Positions 37,240-44,567 of a stretch of 64,000 nt of DNA are shown one piece after another. Source of the DNA: Citrobacter amalonaticus (lineage in GTDB: Bacteria > Pseudomonadota > Gammaproteobacteria > Enterobacterales > Enterobacteriaceae). The position numbers were made by a program, and so were the translations under genes. The stretch lies in contig NZ_AP024585.1 of NCBI RefSeq assembly GCF_018323885.1, forward strand, positions 4,030,001 to 4,094,000, read 5' to 3'. The number at the start of each line of letters is the position of its first letter. Position 1 is the first letter of the stretch. Below the pieces are notes generated by a model. The model was not told the DNA's origin. It made no database searches and saw nothing but the letters and a program-made list of their open reading frames with translations.

Positions 37240-37884
37240 TTAGCTAATCGCAATCGGGAAGATTGAACCTAAAATCATGGCGCCAAGGATAGCGCCCCCG
37301 GTGATCGGTTTCTGCCAGATGTAAAACAGCAGTGCGCCGACCAAAGAACCCACGCCGATAGGGATCGACGCCGTCATCGCGCTGAGGATGATCAAGGGGC
37401 CGAGGAAACGCCCCGAGGCGTTACCGGCCCCCATCATCACGTCCGCCCCGTAGGTCGAGTCACTCTGATTGATGGTGAACTTACGCGCCAGGATAATGAC
37501 GTAACCAATCGCCAGGCCAATCGCCAGCCCCGTAGCGAGAGAAGCGATAAAGTTCTCAACCGGGAACACAATGCCTGCGCCCAACAACAGCGCCGGAACC
37601 CCCAGACCAACGCCGGTCTGAATCGCACCGCCGATATCCAGAATCCCCACCAGGGAGCCTTCGATAATGCGGGCGAACAGGAAGCTGGCACCAAACGCGG
37701 CCACTGCGCCGTACGATCCGGTATCAATCCCCGCTTTCAGCATCGCCACGAACGCCACTTCGTTAAACGCGCCAATCCCGTACAGGTAGTACATGTGCGT
37801 CCCGGCAAACACGCCGGAGGAGAGCAAGCCAACGAAGATCGGGAACGACCAGTCGGCAAACCAAAAACCTTTATTCTGTTCCAT
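37240..37884 (-). CDS. DUF4310 membrane protein, putative transporter subunit
   Basis: This 214-residue protein has about six hydrophobic segments, many glycine-rich (LGVPALLLGAGIVFPVEN, LATGLAIGLAIGYVIIL). Long glycine/alanine helices of this type suggest a channel or carrier. A polar loop containing NQSDSTYGADVMMGAGNASGRF lies near residues 137-158. I recognise it as the DUF4310 family, which has no assigned function that I know of. It is always seen by me in this gene neighbourhood with DUF4311 and DUF4312. Eleven bases separate it from the DUF4311 gene. Confidence 0.75.
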   Translation of the reverse strand: MEQNKGFWFADWSFPIFVGLLSSGVFAGTHMYYLYGIGAFNEVAFVAMLKAGIDTGSYGAVAAFGASFLFARIIEGSLVGILDIGGAIQTGVGLGVPALLLGAGIVFPVENFIASLATGLAIGLAIGYVIILARKFTINQSDSTYGADVMMGAGNASGRFLGPLIILSAMTASIPIGVGSLVGALLFYIWQKPITGGAILGAMILGSIFPIAIS

Positions 37885-37895
37885 TGTGGCCTCCG

Positions 37896-38672
37896 TTATT
37901 TGCCGCTAAGCGAGTTGTGGATCAGTTCGAGCCAGTTCGGCACGGTCATGTGGAAGGATTCGATCATCTTCATGTCGAAGCCACGGAAGAAGCCGCTCAG
38001 GACGAACAGCAGAACGATGGCCGCCATCATCACTTTGGTCACATGGTTCCAGCCGCTCTCTTCAACGCCTTTACCAATCAGGATGCCGAGGACCAGACCC
38101 GGTACGGCGTTACCCATGATCAACTGTGCCGCGCCGCCGAAAACGGTTGCCCAGAAGCCTGATTTCTTACCCGCGTCGATCGCCGCCAGCCAGAAGATCA
38201 CCGGCATCACGGTGTTGACCAGCAGGTTTGCCGCAGGGACCAGCACCTTAACGGCGGTCACCTGCAACGCTTCCGGTACGGAAGAGGCTGTGAGGTTCAG
38301 GAAGGTCACGACGATCATGCCGATGATGCCGCAGGCAATCGCCATCTTTTTCGGGTCATGCAGCGTTTCACCGACATTGCGGTTTTTAATCATCAGCGCT
38401 GCCGCGCCCCAGTTAGGAATGATGCGGTGATCCACGTCCTGTGTGAACGAGCCCGCCGCAACGGATGAGGCCCAGGCGTTGAAGAAAAAGCCCAGACCAA
38501 ACGAGAAGTGAGAAGCCGGATCCCCTTCGCAGGAATTCAGTTCCCCCAGAGTTCGAAACGCACCCATCCCCTGTGTGGTAGGCGCATGAAACATGCGTGC
38601 AGCCCCGGCCCCCACACCCACGCCGACGAGGGCACCGATGATGAGCGATTTTATTAAAATTATCAGGAACAT
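37896..38672 (-). CDS. DUF4311 membrane protein, putative transporter subunit
   Basis: The 258-residue protein has five to seven hydrophobic segments. A long polar loop after the first segment holds MFHAPTTQGMGAFRTLGELNSCEGDPASHFSFG (described by its ends: residues about 27-60), with Cys, Asp and His residues that could form a substrate or phospho-transfer site. It is the larger of the two membrane proteins, and the pair resembles in size the two-membrane-subunit layout of mannose-type PTS permeases, though no sequence similarity was noticed. The ATG at 38672 has AAGAAGG upstream. Confidence 0.75.
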   Translation of the reverse strand: MFLIILIKSLIIGALVGVGVGAGAARMFHAPTTQGMGAFRTLGELNSCEGDPASHFSFGLGFFFNAWASSVAAGSFTQDVDHRIIPNWGAAALMIKNRNVGETLHDPKKMAIACGIIGMIVVTFLNLTASSVPEALQVTAVKVLVPAANLLVNTVMPVIFWLAAIDAGKKSGFWATVFGGAAQLIMGNAVPGLVLGILIGKGVEESGWNHVTKVMMAAIVLLFVLSGFFRGFDMKMIESFHMTVPNWLELIHNSLSGK

Positions 38673-38694
38673 AATTATGCCTTCTTAACAAGAA

Positions 38695-38994
38695 TCAGCG
38701 TTGCGAGACAAAATCCACCTTGTCCAGATTGATGGCTGTCACGTTGACGGTCACATCCAGCTCCACGCTGTAAGTGCGTCGTTCCCGGCGCAGAAAGAAG
38801 AACAAAAACGCTTCTTTGCGCACCGCTTCACGCGCTTGAACAACCTGCACATCCTGTGGCTCAATACGCAGTAAAATGTGCGGCGATGCCTTCATGACCG
38901 CGGCCTGAACGTGGTTCAGGGCATCGGCAAAGGCGCGCGCTTTGGCTTCGCCTTTACCGGTGACTCTCACCGTTGTGGTGAATTGTTCTTTCAT
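38695..38994 (-). CDS. DUF4312 small cytoplasmic protein
   Basis: This 99-residue soluble protein starts at ATG 38994 (MKEQFTTTVRVTG), two bases after the SFCGS gene stop. Upstream in-frame codons would overlap that gene. The predicted pattern is beta-alpha-beta with a central helix (AKARAFADALNHVQAAVMKA) and a basic FFLRRERR patch. I recognise the DUF4312 family; its function is unknown. Its fixed place between the SFCGS protein and the membrane proteins points to a cytoplasmic component of the transporter. Confidence 0.72.
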   Translation of the reverse strand: MKEQFTTTVRVTGKGEAKARAFADALNHVQAAVMKASPHILLRIEPQDVQVVQAREAVRKEAFLFFFLRRERRTYSVELDVTVNVTAINLDKVDFVSQR

Positions 38995-38996
38995 AC

Positions 38997-39359
38997 TTAC
39001 GCGCCGTATTTTTTCTGCCACGCCTGGACCAGGCGCTCGCCAAGCTCTTCTTTATCCATAAAGCCGAACCCCAGCACGTTGCAGCCTTCGTTAATCGCCG
39101 TTACGCCTTCATCCACAGAGCGCATCCCGTATTTGGCTTTGTAACCGTATTTGTTCTGTGCAGTGATGGCGCCCGCGCCGCCGCTGCCGCAAAAAGAGAT
39201 GCCGAACGTGGCGTTTTCCGCTTTCATCACGTCCCCCAGTTTCATATCCGCGGCAACGCCCGGTACTACCACCGCACGACCACCGGCTTTCTCGACGCCT
39301 GCCGCCACTTTCTGGCCTTTACCCAGACGATCGCCAATCACGACTGTAATCTGTTCCAT
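38997..39359 (-). CDS. Glycine-rich SFCGS-family protein, EIIB-like candidate
   Basis: The 120-residue soluble protein opens with ITVVIGDRLGKGQKVAAGVEK, a beta-strand plus helix like a small Rossmann fold. The family signature SFCGSGGAGAITAQN (about residues 56-70) has one cysteine in a glycine-rich loop. That placement resembles the phospho-cysteine loop of PTS EIIB domains or the nucleophile loop of sugar-phosphate isomerases. A role as phospho-carrier for the DUF4310/4311 permease is a hypothesis only. AAGGAG lies nine bases before the ATG. It follows the solo PRD gene. Confidence 0.72.
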   Translation of the reverse strand: MEQITVVIGDRLGKGQKVAAGVEKAGGRAVVVPGVAADMKLGDVMKAENATFGISFCGSGGAGAITAQNKYGYKAKYGMRSVDEGVTAINEGCNVLGFGFMDKEELGERLVQAWQKKYGA

Positions 39360-39370
39360 GTTGTTGCTCC

Positions 39371-39691
39371 TTAAAGGTTGTCTTTCGCGACTTCAAAGTG
39401 GACGGACAGCAGCCAGGCTTCTTCCTCGGGAAGGTTGCCAAACGCTGCGACCACGTCGCGGGCAAGCGCCATTGAGTCGGCTGAAATTTCATCAAACAAA
39501 CTGGCTTCCACTTGCGGCAAAGGCTCGCCGGTCACCGACCGGTGCGCCATGGCGCGAACGTGAGACGTCAGCATTTGTTCCTGTACGGCGTTGGGAATGA
39601 TGTGATGTTCACGCAGCAAGGCATACACTTGCGCCAGCATGCGATCGGCCAGTTCACCAATCTGCGCCACCTGTTCCCCCATGTCGTTCAT
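39371..39691 (-). CDS. Stand-alone PRD-like domain protein, first gene of the operon
   Basis: The 106-residue protein is all helical and shows the PTS-regulation-domain pattern. One conserved histidine lies in LTSHVRAMAHR (about residue 45) and the other in LLSVHFEVAK near the C-terminus. There is no DNA-binding domain. PRD domains are phosphorylated on such histidines by HPr or EIIB proteins, so it could be a phospho-switch or carrier. The start is set at 39691 (MNDMGEQV) because GGAG lies seven bases upstream. GTG at 39709 in frame is an alternative. It is eleven bases upstream of the SFCGS gene. Confidence 0.7.
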   Translation of the reverse strand: MNDMGEQVAQIGELADRMLAQVYALLREHHIIPNAVQEQMLTSHVRAMAHRSVTGEPLPQVEASLFDEISADSMALARDVVAAFGNLPEEEAWLLSVHFEVAKDNL

Positions 39692-39777
39692 TACTGCTCC
39701 GTTATTCACTCGTCTTACCCCGTTAATGGCTCTGAGTTAAAACTAGCGGTGGGGGTAAAAAGTTTGTAGCGAGTTGT

Positions 39778-39797
39778 TTTCCACTTCGAAGTGGAAA
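39778..39797. promoter_or_regulatory. Perfect 20-bp palindrome upstream of the PRD/SFCGS operon
   Basis: TTTCCACTTCGAAGTGGAAA is a perfect palindrome 87 bases before the first gene of the operon. It is the best operator candidate for the PRD/EIIB/EIIA activator encoded at the operon end. I do not recognise it as the site of a known regulator. No T-tract follows, so it is not a terminator. Confidence 0.65.
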
Positions 39798-39810
39798 GGC
39801 GAGTGGCAAT

Positions 39811-39877
39811 AGTGATGTGTTTCACAGAAAAGGGGGTTTTGATGATTTATCGCTGGAAAAGTGTGATTTTATTCACA
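39811..39877. promoter_or_regulatory. Two CRP sites upstream of the PRD/SFCGS operon
   Basis: TGTGATTTTATTCACA at 39862-39877 is a full CRP core match. AGTGATGTGTTTCACA at 39811-39826 matches at 9 of 10. They are 51 bp apart and just beyond the 20-bp palindrome, which points to catabolite control of the operon. The remainder of 39692-40014 shows no gene. Confidence 0.75.
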
Positions 39878-40014
39878 GATTATTAGCTCTGACTACGAAT
39901 TTACGAGCGTTAAAAAAAAAGCAAAATTGTGACTTCAGGAGGGGATTGAGGTTCTTGATAAGAATGCCTTATGACCCAGAACATTTTTGAGTGTCTGGGA
40001 CATAAGTTAAGGTA

Positions 40015-40515
40015 TTAAACCGTGATACGTTTCAAACATATATCAATATCACTGTCACTATATCCAGGCGTAATTTCAAAATAGGCGATACCAGCTTTAC
40101 GGCAAGCTTCTTTTTTAACTGCATCACGTTGAATGGCATTTCCCTGATAATGAGCACCGCCCTGATATTCAAAAACCGCAAGAGGATCGCCATATCGCGT
40201 AACGATAACGAAGTCAGCACGTTTGCTGTTAATACAACCATAGGCCGCTTTATCTTTCGAGCCTATAATTTCTCCAAAACTTACCTGAGCAAAAACCATA
40301 TGTTCTAATTTGTTTCTCTTTATCGTGTTTTCAAGCTTTCTGTAAAGGTATGATTCCTCTTTATTCATAAGCTTACGCTTATAAAAGTCACCCTGAGCAA
40401 CAATGGATAACTGATTCGTCGGATCGATATAATTTAAATATTTCTTCTTGGCGGTTTTTTTATTCACGAAGAAAATAACAAACAATGCTACAACGATAAA
40501 TATCGCATATTCCAT
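40015..40515 (-). CDS. DUF2726 protein with PD-(D/E)XK-like domain and N-terminal membrane segment
   Basis: The 166-residue protein has one N-terminal hydrophobic segment (residues 2-18) and a soluble domain of the DUF2726 type. Its core, SKRADFVIV ... LAVFEYQGGAHYQ ... DAVKKEACRKAGI, resembles the restriction-endonuclease-like fold: Asp in ADF, Glu in FEYQ and Gln two residues on. The usual catalytic lysine is replaced by Gln, so nuclease activity is uncertain. The gene is clearly more AT-rich than its neighbours and is monocistronic, which suggests acquisition. No partner genes are visible. Confidence 0.7.
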   Translation of the reverse strand: MEYAIFIVVALFVIFFVNKKTAKKKYLNYIDPTNQLSIVAQGDFYKRKLMNKEESYLYRKLENTIKRNKLEHMVFAQVSFGEIIGSKDKAAYGCINSKRADFVIVTRYGDPLAVFEYQGGAHYQGNAIQRDAVKKEACRKAGIAYFEITPGYSDSDIDICLKRITV

Positions 40516-40592
40516 TATACTTTTCCTTAGTAAAGTCGTTTACCTATAAATTTTTTGAATAATAGAAAAGGGATTTAAATAAAGAATAAACG

Positions 40593-40620
40593 AATAAGGC
40601 GGTGAAATCACCGCCTTATT
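40593..40620. terminator. Terminator of cybC
   Basis: AATAAGGCGGTGA and CACCGCCTTATT form a stem of about 12 bp just after the cybC stop, with T-rich flanks on both strands. It also insulates the DUF2726 gene. Confidence 0.85.
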
Positions 40621-40625
40621 ACTAA

Positions 40626-41015
<390 letters not shown>

Positions 41016-41065
41016 TCACTTCCTTTTTTTTATTGTTATGGCGCGGCAGGTCGCGCCATGGATGT

Positions 41066-42418
41066 TTACTGCCCGGCGATTTTCATCTCCGGCAACAGTA
41101 CTGAACCACACTGTATATTGCTACGTGTTTCAATATCGTTACCAATCGTCACAATATTGCGCCACATCTCTTTTAAATTTCCGGCGATGGTAATTTCGCT
41201 CACAGGGTATTGAATTTCCCCGTTTTCAACCCAGAAACCGGCTGCGCCGCGGGAATAATCCCCGGTAATGCCGCTCACGCCCTGGCCCATCAGTTCAGTG
41301 ACCACCAGACCGGTGCCCATCTCTTTAAGCATCTGCTCAAAGTTCAGTCCTTGTCCGGCAATACGCCAGTTATGAATGCCGCCCGCATGACCGGTGCTTT
41401 TCAGCCCCAGCTTACGTGCGGAGTAGTTGGTCAGCAGCCATTGAGTCAGAACGCCGTCTTTCACAATGTCACGACGTTCCGTGCGCACGCCTTCGCTGTC
41501 AAACGGTGAGGAGGCCAGTCCTTTCAGCAGGTGCGGATGCTCCTCAATGGTCAGCCATTCAGGCAGAATTTGTTTGCCCAGCGAATCCAGCAAGAACGTG
41601 GATTTGCGGTACACCGAACCGCCCGCAATTGCGCCAACCAGATGTCCAATCAGCCCGGTCGCCACTTCGTTAGCAAAAATCACCGGCGCTTTCATGGTCG
41701 AGAGTTTACGCGGAGACAGGCGGGATAACGTGCGGCGAGCACAGTCTGCGCCTACCCATTCCGGCGTTTGTAGATCGCCCATCGCGCGACCAATGGTGTA
41801 GGCGTAATCGCGCTCCATATCGCCGTTTTCTTCGGCAATTACGCAACTGGACAGTGAATGGCGGGTGGAGCAATAGCCCTGCAACATACCGTGGCTGTTG
41901 CCGAACACTTTAATGCCATAGTGGCTGTTAAAACTGCCGCCTTCCGTATTGGTGATGCGTTTGTCGGCCTGCAAAGAGGCCTGTTCAGCACGCGCTGCCA
42001 GTTCGATGGCTTCGTCCGGGGAAATGTCAGCCGGGTGGAACAGGTCCAGATCCGGCGCGTCAAAAGCCAGCAGTTCTTTGTCGGCCACACCGGCGCACGG
42101 ATCCGGTGAAGTGTAGCGCGCGATATCCAGCGCCGCCTGGACGGTACGGGCAATCGCCTGTGGGCTTAAATCGGTCGATGAGGCGCTGCCTTTACGGTTC
42201 TGATGGTAGATGGTAATCCCCAGCGCACCATCGCTATTGAATTCGACATTCTCCACTTCACCATAACGGGTGCTGACACTGATGCCGGTCGTTTTGCTTA
42301 CGGCGACTTCCGCCCCGTCCGATTTGCCTGAGGCTAACTCCAGCGCTGTCGAAACTGCTTCTTCCAGAATCTTACGCTGCGCTTCAACTTGTGAGATTAC
42401 TTTCATCGCAAATGCCAT
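41066..42418 (-). CDS. pmbA: Metalloprotease PmbA (TldE)
   Basis: PmbA is the non-catalytic partner of TldD in the TldD/E metalloprotease, which processes microcin B17 and degrades unfolded peptides such as CcdA. The 450-residue protein matches E. coli PmbA along its whole length. Features include the N-terminal [18 protein letters not shown] and the C-terminal [16 protein letters not shown]. The start at 42418 (MAFAMKVIS) gives the family length; the frame runs 23 codons further up without conservation. It diverges from darP and is followed by cybC. Confidence 0.96.
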   Translation of the reverse strand: MAFAMKVISQVEAQRKILEEAVSTALELASGKSDGAEVAVSKTTGISVSTRYGEVENVEFNSDGALGITIYHQNRKGSASSTDLSPQAIARTVQAALDIARYTSPDPCAGVADKELLAFDAPDLDLFHPADISPDEAIELAARAEQASLQADKRITNTEGGSFNSHYGIKVFGNSHGMLQGYCSTRHSLSSCVIAEENGDMERDYAYTIGRAMGDLQTPEWVGADCARRTLSRLSPRKLSTMKAPVIFANEVATGLIGHLVGAIAGGSVYRKSTFLLDSLGKQILPEWLTIEEHPHLLKGLASSPFDSEGVRTERRDIVKDGVLTQWLLTNYSARKLGLKSTGHAGGIHNWRIAGQGLNFEQMLKEMGTGLVVTELMGQGVSGITGDYSRGAAGFWVENGEIQYPVSEITIAGNLKEMWRNIVTIGNDIETRSNIQCGSVLLPEMKIAGQ

Positions 42419-42513
42419 AATGTAGAGAGAGTTTCTTTGAAGTCTAACAGAGAACCGTTTTTCAGTGCGCATCTTAACTGGTAACATTAGCCTCTTTTTT
42501 TAAGGAGCCTGAC

Positions 42514-43065
42514 ATGACAAAGCAGCCCGAAGACTGGCTCGACGACGTTCCCGGTGATGACATCGAAGACGAAGACGATGAAATTATCTGGGTCAGCAAA
42601 AGTGAAATTAAACGCGACGCCGAGGAGCTAAAACGCCTGGGCGCGGAACTGGTGGATCTGGGGAAAAACGCGCTGGACAAAATCCCGCTTGATGCGGACC
42701 TGCGTGCCGCCATTGAGCTGGCCCAGCGTATCAAGATGGAAGGTCGCCGCCGTCAGTTGCAGTTGATTGGTAAATTGCTGCGCCAACGCGAGGTGGATCC
42801 TATCCGTCAGGCGCTGGATAAGTTGAAAAACCGCCACAACCAGCAAGTGGTGTTGTTTCACAAGCTTGAGCATCTGCGCGATCGTCTGATCGATGAAGGC
42901 GATGACGCGGTAGAAGAGGTGCTGAATCTGTGGCCGCACGCCGATCGTCAGCAGTTACGCTCGCTGATCCGCAATGCGAAGAAAGAGAAAGAAGGGAATA
43001 AGCCGCCGAAGTCCGCACGTCAGATCTTCCAGTATCTGCGCGAACTGGCGGAAAACGAAGAGTAA
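42514..43065 (+). CDS. darP: Ribosome biogenesis factor DarP (YjgA)
   Basis: DarP binds late 50S ribosomal precursors and aids peptidyl-transferase-centre maturation. The 183-residue protein is highly charged and helical, with an acidic N-terminus ([14 protein letters not shown]), a dimerisation-like middle and a basic C-terminal [20 protein letters not shown]. Length and sequence fit E. coli YjgA. TAAGGAGCC precedes the ATG. The gene ends 29 bases before the REP half that borders the insertion sequence. Confidence 0.95.
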   Translation: MTKQPEDWLDDVPGDDIEDEDDEIIWVSKSEIKRDAEELKRLGAELVDLGKNALDKIPLDADLRAAIELAQRIKMEGRRRQLQLIGKLLRQREVDPIRQALDKLKNRHNQQVVLFHKLEHLRDRLIDEGDDAVEEVLNLWPHADRQQLRSLIRNAKKEKEGNKPPKSARQIFQYLRELAENEE

Positions 43066-43129
43066 TCCCGTACGCTAAATAGGCCCGGTAAGCGTCATGG
43101 ACTGACCCCATAAATCTGGACAGTTTATA

Positions 43130-43915
43130 TTAAGCGGCCTTCAGAGCCTGGGCCCGGTACTCTACCGGACTCAGGCCTTTTAGTTTCAGGCTTATCCGCT
43201 CGTTGTTGTAGTAACGGATATAATCCTCTATCGCCTTCCTCAGTTCGCTGATATTGCTGAACTGACTCAGGTAAAAACACTCCGATTTCAGCGTCCCGAA
43301 GAAGTTTTCCATCACGGCATTATCCAGACAGTTTCCTTTTCGGGACATACTTTGCGTCATGCCCTGCGCCTTTAACTTTGCCTGATAGCCTGCCATCCGA
43401 TATTGCCAGCCCTGATCTGTGTGCAGCAAGGGGGCGTCGTCTGGTCCGAGCTTTAAGAACGCATCCCGCAGCATGGTATTAACCATCTCCATCACCGGCC
43501 TTTCCGACAGGCTGTAGGAGATTATTTCCCGGTTAAAAAGATCGAGTACCGGCGACAGGTACAGCTTTTTACCCTGCAGCGAGAACTCTGTAACATCCGT
43601 AACCCATTTTTCATTGGCTTTTGATGCACTGAAGTTCCTGCTCAGGATATTGGGGGCTGCCTTGCCTGTTTCCCCCTTCCATGAGCGGTATTTCTTCGCC
43701 CTTATCAGAGACCGGAGCGACAGCTCTGTCATCAGCCGCTGCACGGTTTTATGGTTCACCAGCAGACCCTGCTTTCTCAGCGAAAGCGTGATCCTGCGGT
43801 AGCCATAACGGCCTTTGTGCCAGGCGTATATCTCACGGATTTTATCTTTCAGCCCGGCATGCCTGTCCACCTGCTTCAGGGCATTCATATTGTAATACCA
43901 TGTACTGCGGGACAT
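43130..43915 (-). CDS. IS150-group transposase OrfB (catalytic part)
   Basis: This 261-residue in-frame portion carries the DDE integrase core: Asp in KWVTDVTEFS, Asp in LLHTDQGWQY and Glu in VMENFFGTLKSE, the D-D-(35)E spacing of IS3-family enzymes. An upstream HTH_21-like region has KGRYGYRRI. The real protein is probably the OrfAB fusion made by -1 frameshifting at 44017-44023. Reading back from the ATG in this frame passes through SELRHKHALRDLLRAAG to that heptamer without a stop. It matches IS150/IS1397-type OrfB. Confidence 0.93.
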   Translation of the reverse strand: MSRSTWYYNMNALKQVDRHAGLKDKIREIYAWHKGRYGYRRITLSLRKQGLLVNHKTVQRLMTELSLRSLIRAKKYRSWKGETGKAAPNILSRNFSASKANEKWVTDVTEFSLQGKKLYLSPVLDLFNREIISYSLSERPVMEMVNTMLRDAFLKLGPDDAPLLHTDQGWQYRMAGYQAKLKAQGMTQSMSRKGNCLDNAVMENFFGTLKSECFYLSQFSNISELRKAIEDYIRYYNNERISLKLKGLSPVEYRAQALKAA

Positions 43916-43971
43916 GCCTGCCGCGCGCAGGAGGTCTCGCAGAGCGTGCTTATGCCTCAGTTCACTGATTA

Positions 43972-44493
43972 TCAGGGCTTGCTGCCGTTTTTTTCGCTCT
44001 GAACCAAGGCCTTCAACTTTTTTAGATAGGCATTCTCTGCCCGCAGGTAACGGAGTTCAGCCCGGAGTTCTTCGGGGGAGAGTTTTTCCAGTTCTTTATC
44101 TGTAGGGGATGGGGGGATTTTTTGTTTTGTCATTTTTCCAGGCCGCCCGCGTTGAATGTTTAGCAGTCCTTCCGCTCCGGCATCGTTGTACACGCAGACC
44201 CAGTGTCGGACAAGCGTTTCTGCAGAGAGATTAAACCGGGCAGCTGCTTCACGCATCGTCAGGTGGTCACGGATAACCGCCCGGACGACGACGAGTTTAA
44301 ATTCAGCTGAATGATGTTTATTTTTCCCTGACAGCCCTTCCATACCGTGGAGTTGCCACGCCCTGACCCAGCGACGGACGGAAGTTCTTTCAACACCAAA
44401 ACGGTCGGCTGTACGCTCTTCTCCGTCTTTTCCGGACAAATAATGATTAACCACAGCCAGTTTTGTTTCAGGGGAATATTTTGGCTTTGCCAT
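43972..44493 (-). CDS. IS150-group transposase OrfA (HTH part)
   Basis: The 173-residue protein starts at ATG 44493 (MAKPKYSPETKL), inside the IS; an upstream extension to 44562 would cross the IS end into host DNA and is not real. It has two helix-turn-helix units (GVERTSVRRWVRAW about residues 31-44, and FNLSAETLVRHW about 85-96) and a leucine-rich coiled coil at the C-terminus (ELRAELRYLRAENAYLKKL) used for dimerisation. The slippery AAAAAAG falls within that final segment, where ribosomes shift into OrfB. Confidence 0.92.
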   Translation of the reverse strand: MAKPKYSPETKLAVVNHYLSGKDGEERTADRFGVERTSVRRWVRAWQLHGMEGLSGKNKHHSAEFKLVVVRAVIRDHLTMREAAARFNLSAETLVRHWVCVYNDAGAEGLLNIQRGRPGKMTKQKIPPSPTDKELEKLSPEELRAELRYLRAENAYLKKLKALVQSEKNGSKP

Positions 44494-44567
44494 AAAAAAC
44501 TGCACCTTACTCAGTTGAGTGTCCAACTTTTGGGGTGCAGTCCAGTCAGCGCCACCGGGCATTTTTA

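Larger units (their letters stand above)
43098..44544 (-). mobile_element. IS3-family, IS150-group insertion sequence (IS1397/ISKpn1-like), 1447 bp
   Basis: The ends are imperfect inverted repeats starting TGGACTG (left TGGACTGACCCCATAAATC; right end complement TGGACTGCACCCCAAAAGTT). A 4-bp duplication GTCA flanks it (43094-43097 and 44545-44548). It contains two overlapping frames, orfA and orfB, with the A6G slippery heptamer AAAAAAG (minus strand, 44023-44017) for programmed -1 frameshifting. Length, ends, DDE transposase and insertion into a REP loop fit the IS1397/ISKpn1 branch. The exact element name needs a database match. Both frames are intact, so it may be active. Confidence 0.92.
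43082..44561. repeat. REP palindrome split by an insertion sequence
   Basis: The left half (GGCCCGGTAAGCGTCA, 43082-43097) and right half (GTCAGCGCCACCGGGC, 44545-44560) rejoin into one REP palindrome once the IS and one copy of GTCA are removed. The break lies in the loop of the palindrome. Confidence 0.85.

Noticed and set aside
39692..40014. Possible sigma-54 promoter for the PRD/SFCGS operon
   Set aside because: No TGGCAC-N5-TTGC-like element was found on the minus strand, and the linked regulator has no sigma-54 activator ATPase domain.
44494..44562. N-terminal extension of the IS orfA frame
   Set aside because: It would start in host DNA outside the right end of the insertion sequence at 44544; the internal ATG at 44493 fits IS150-type OrfA.
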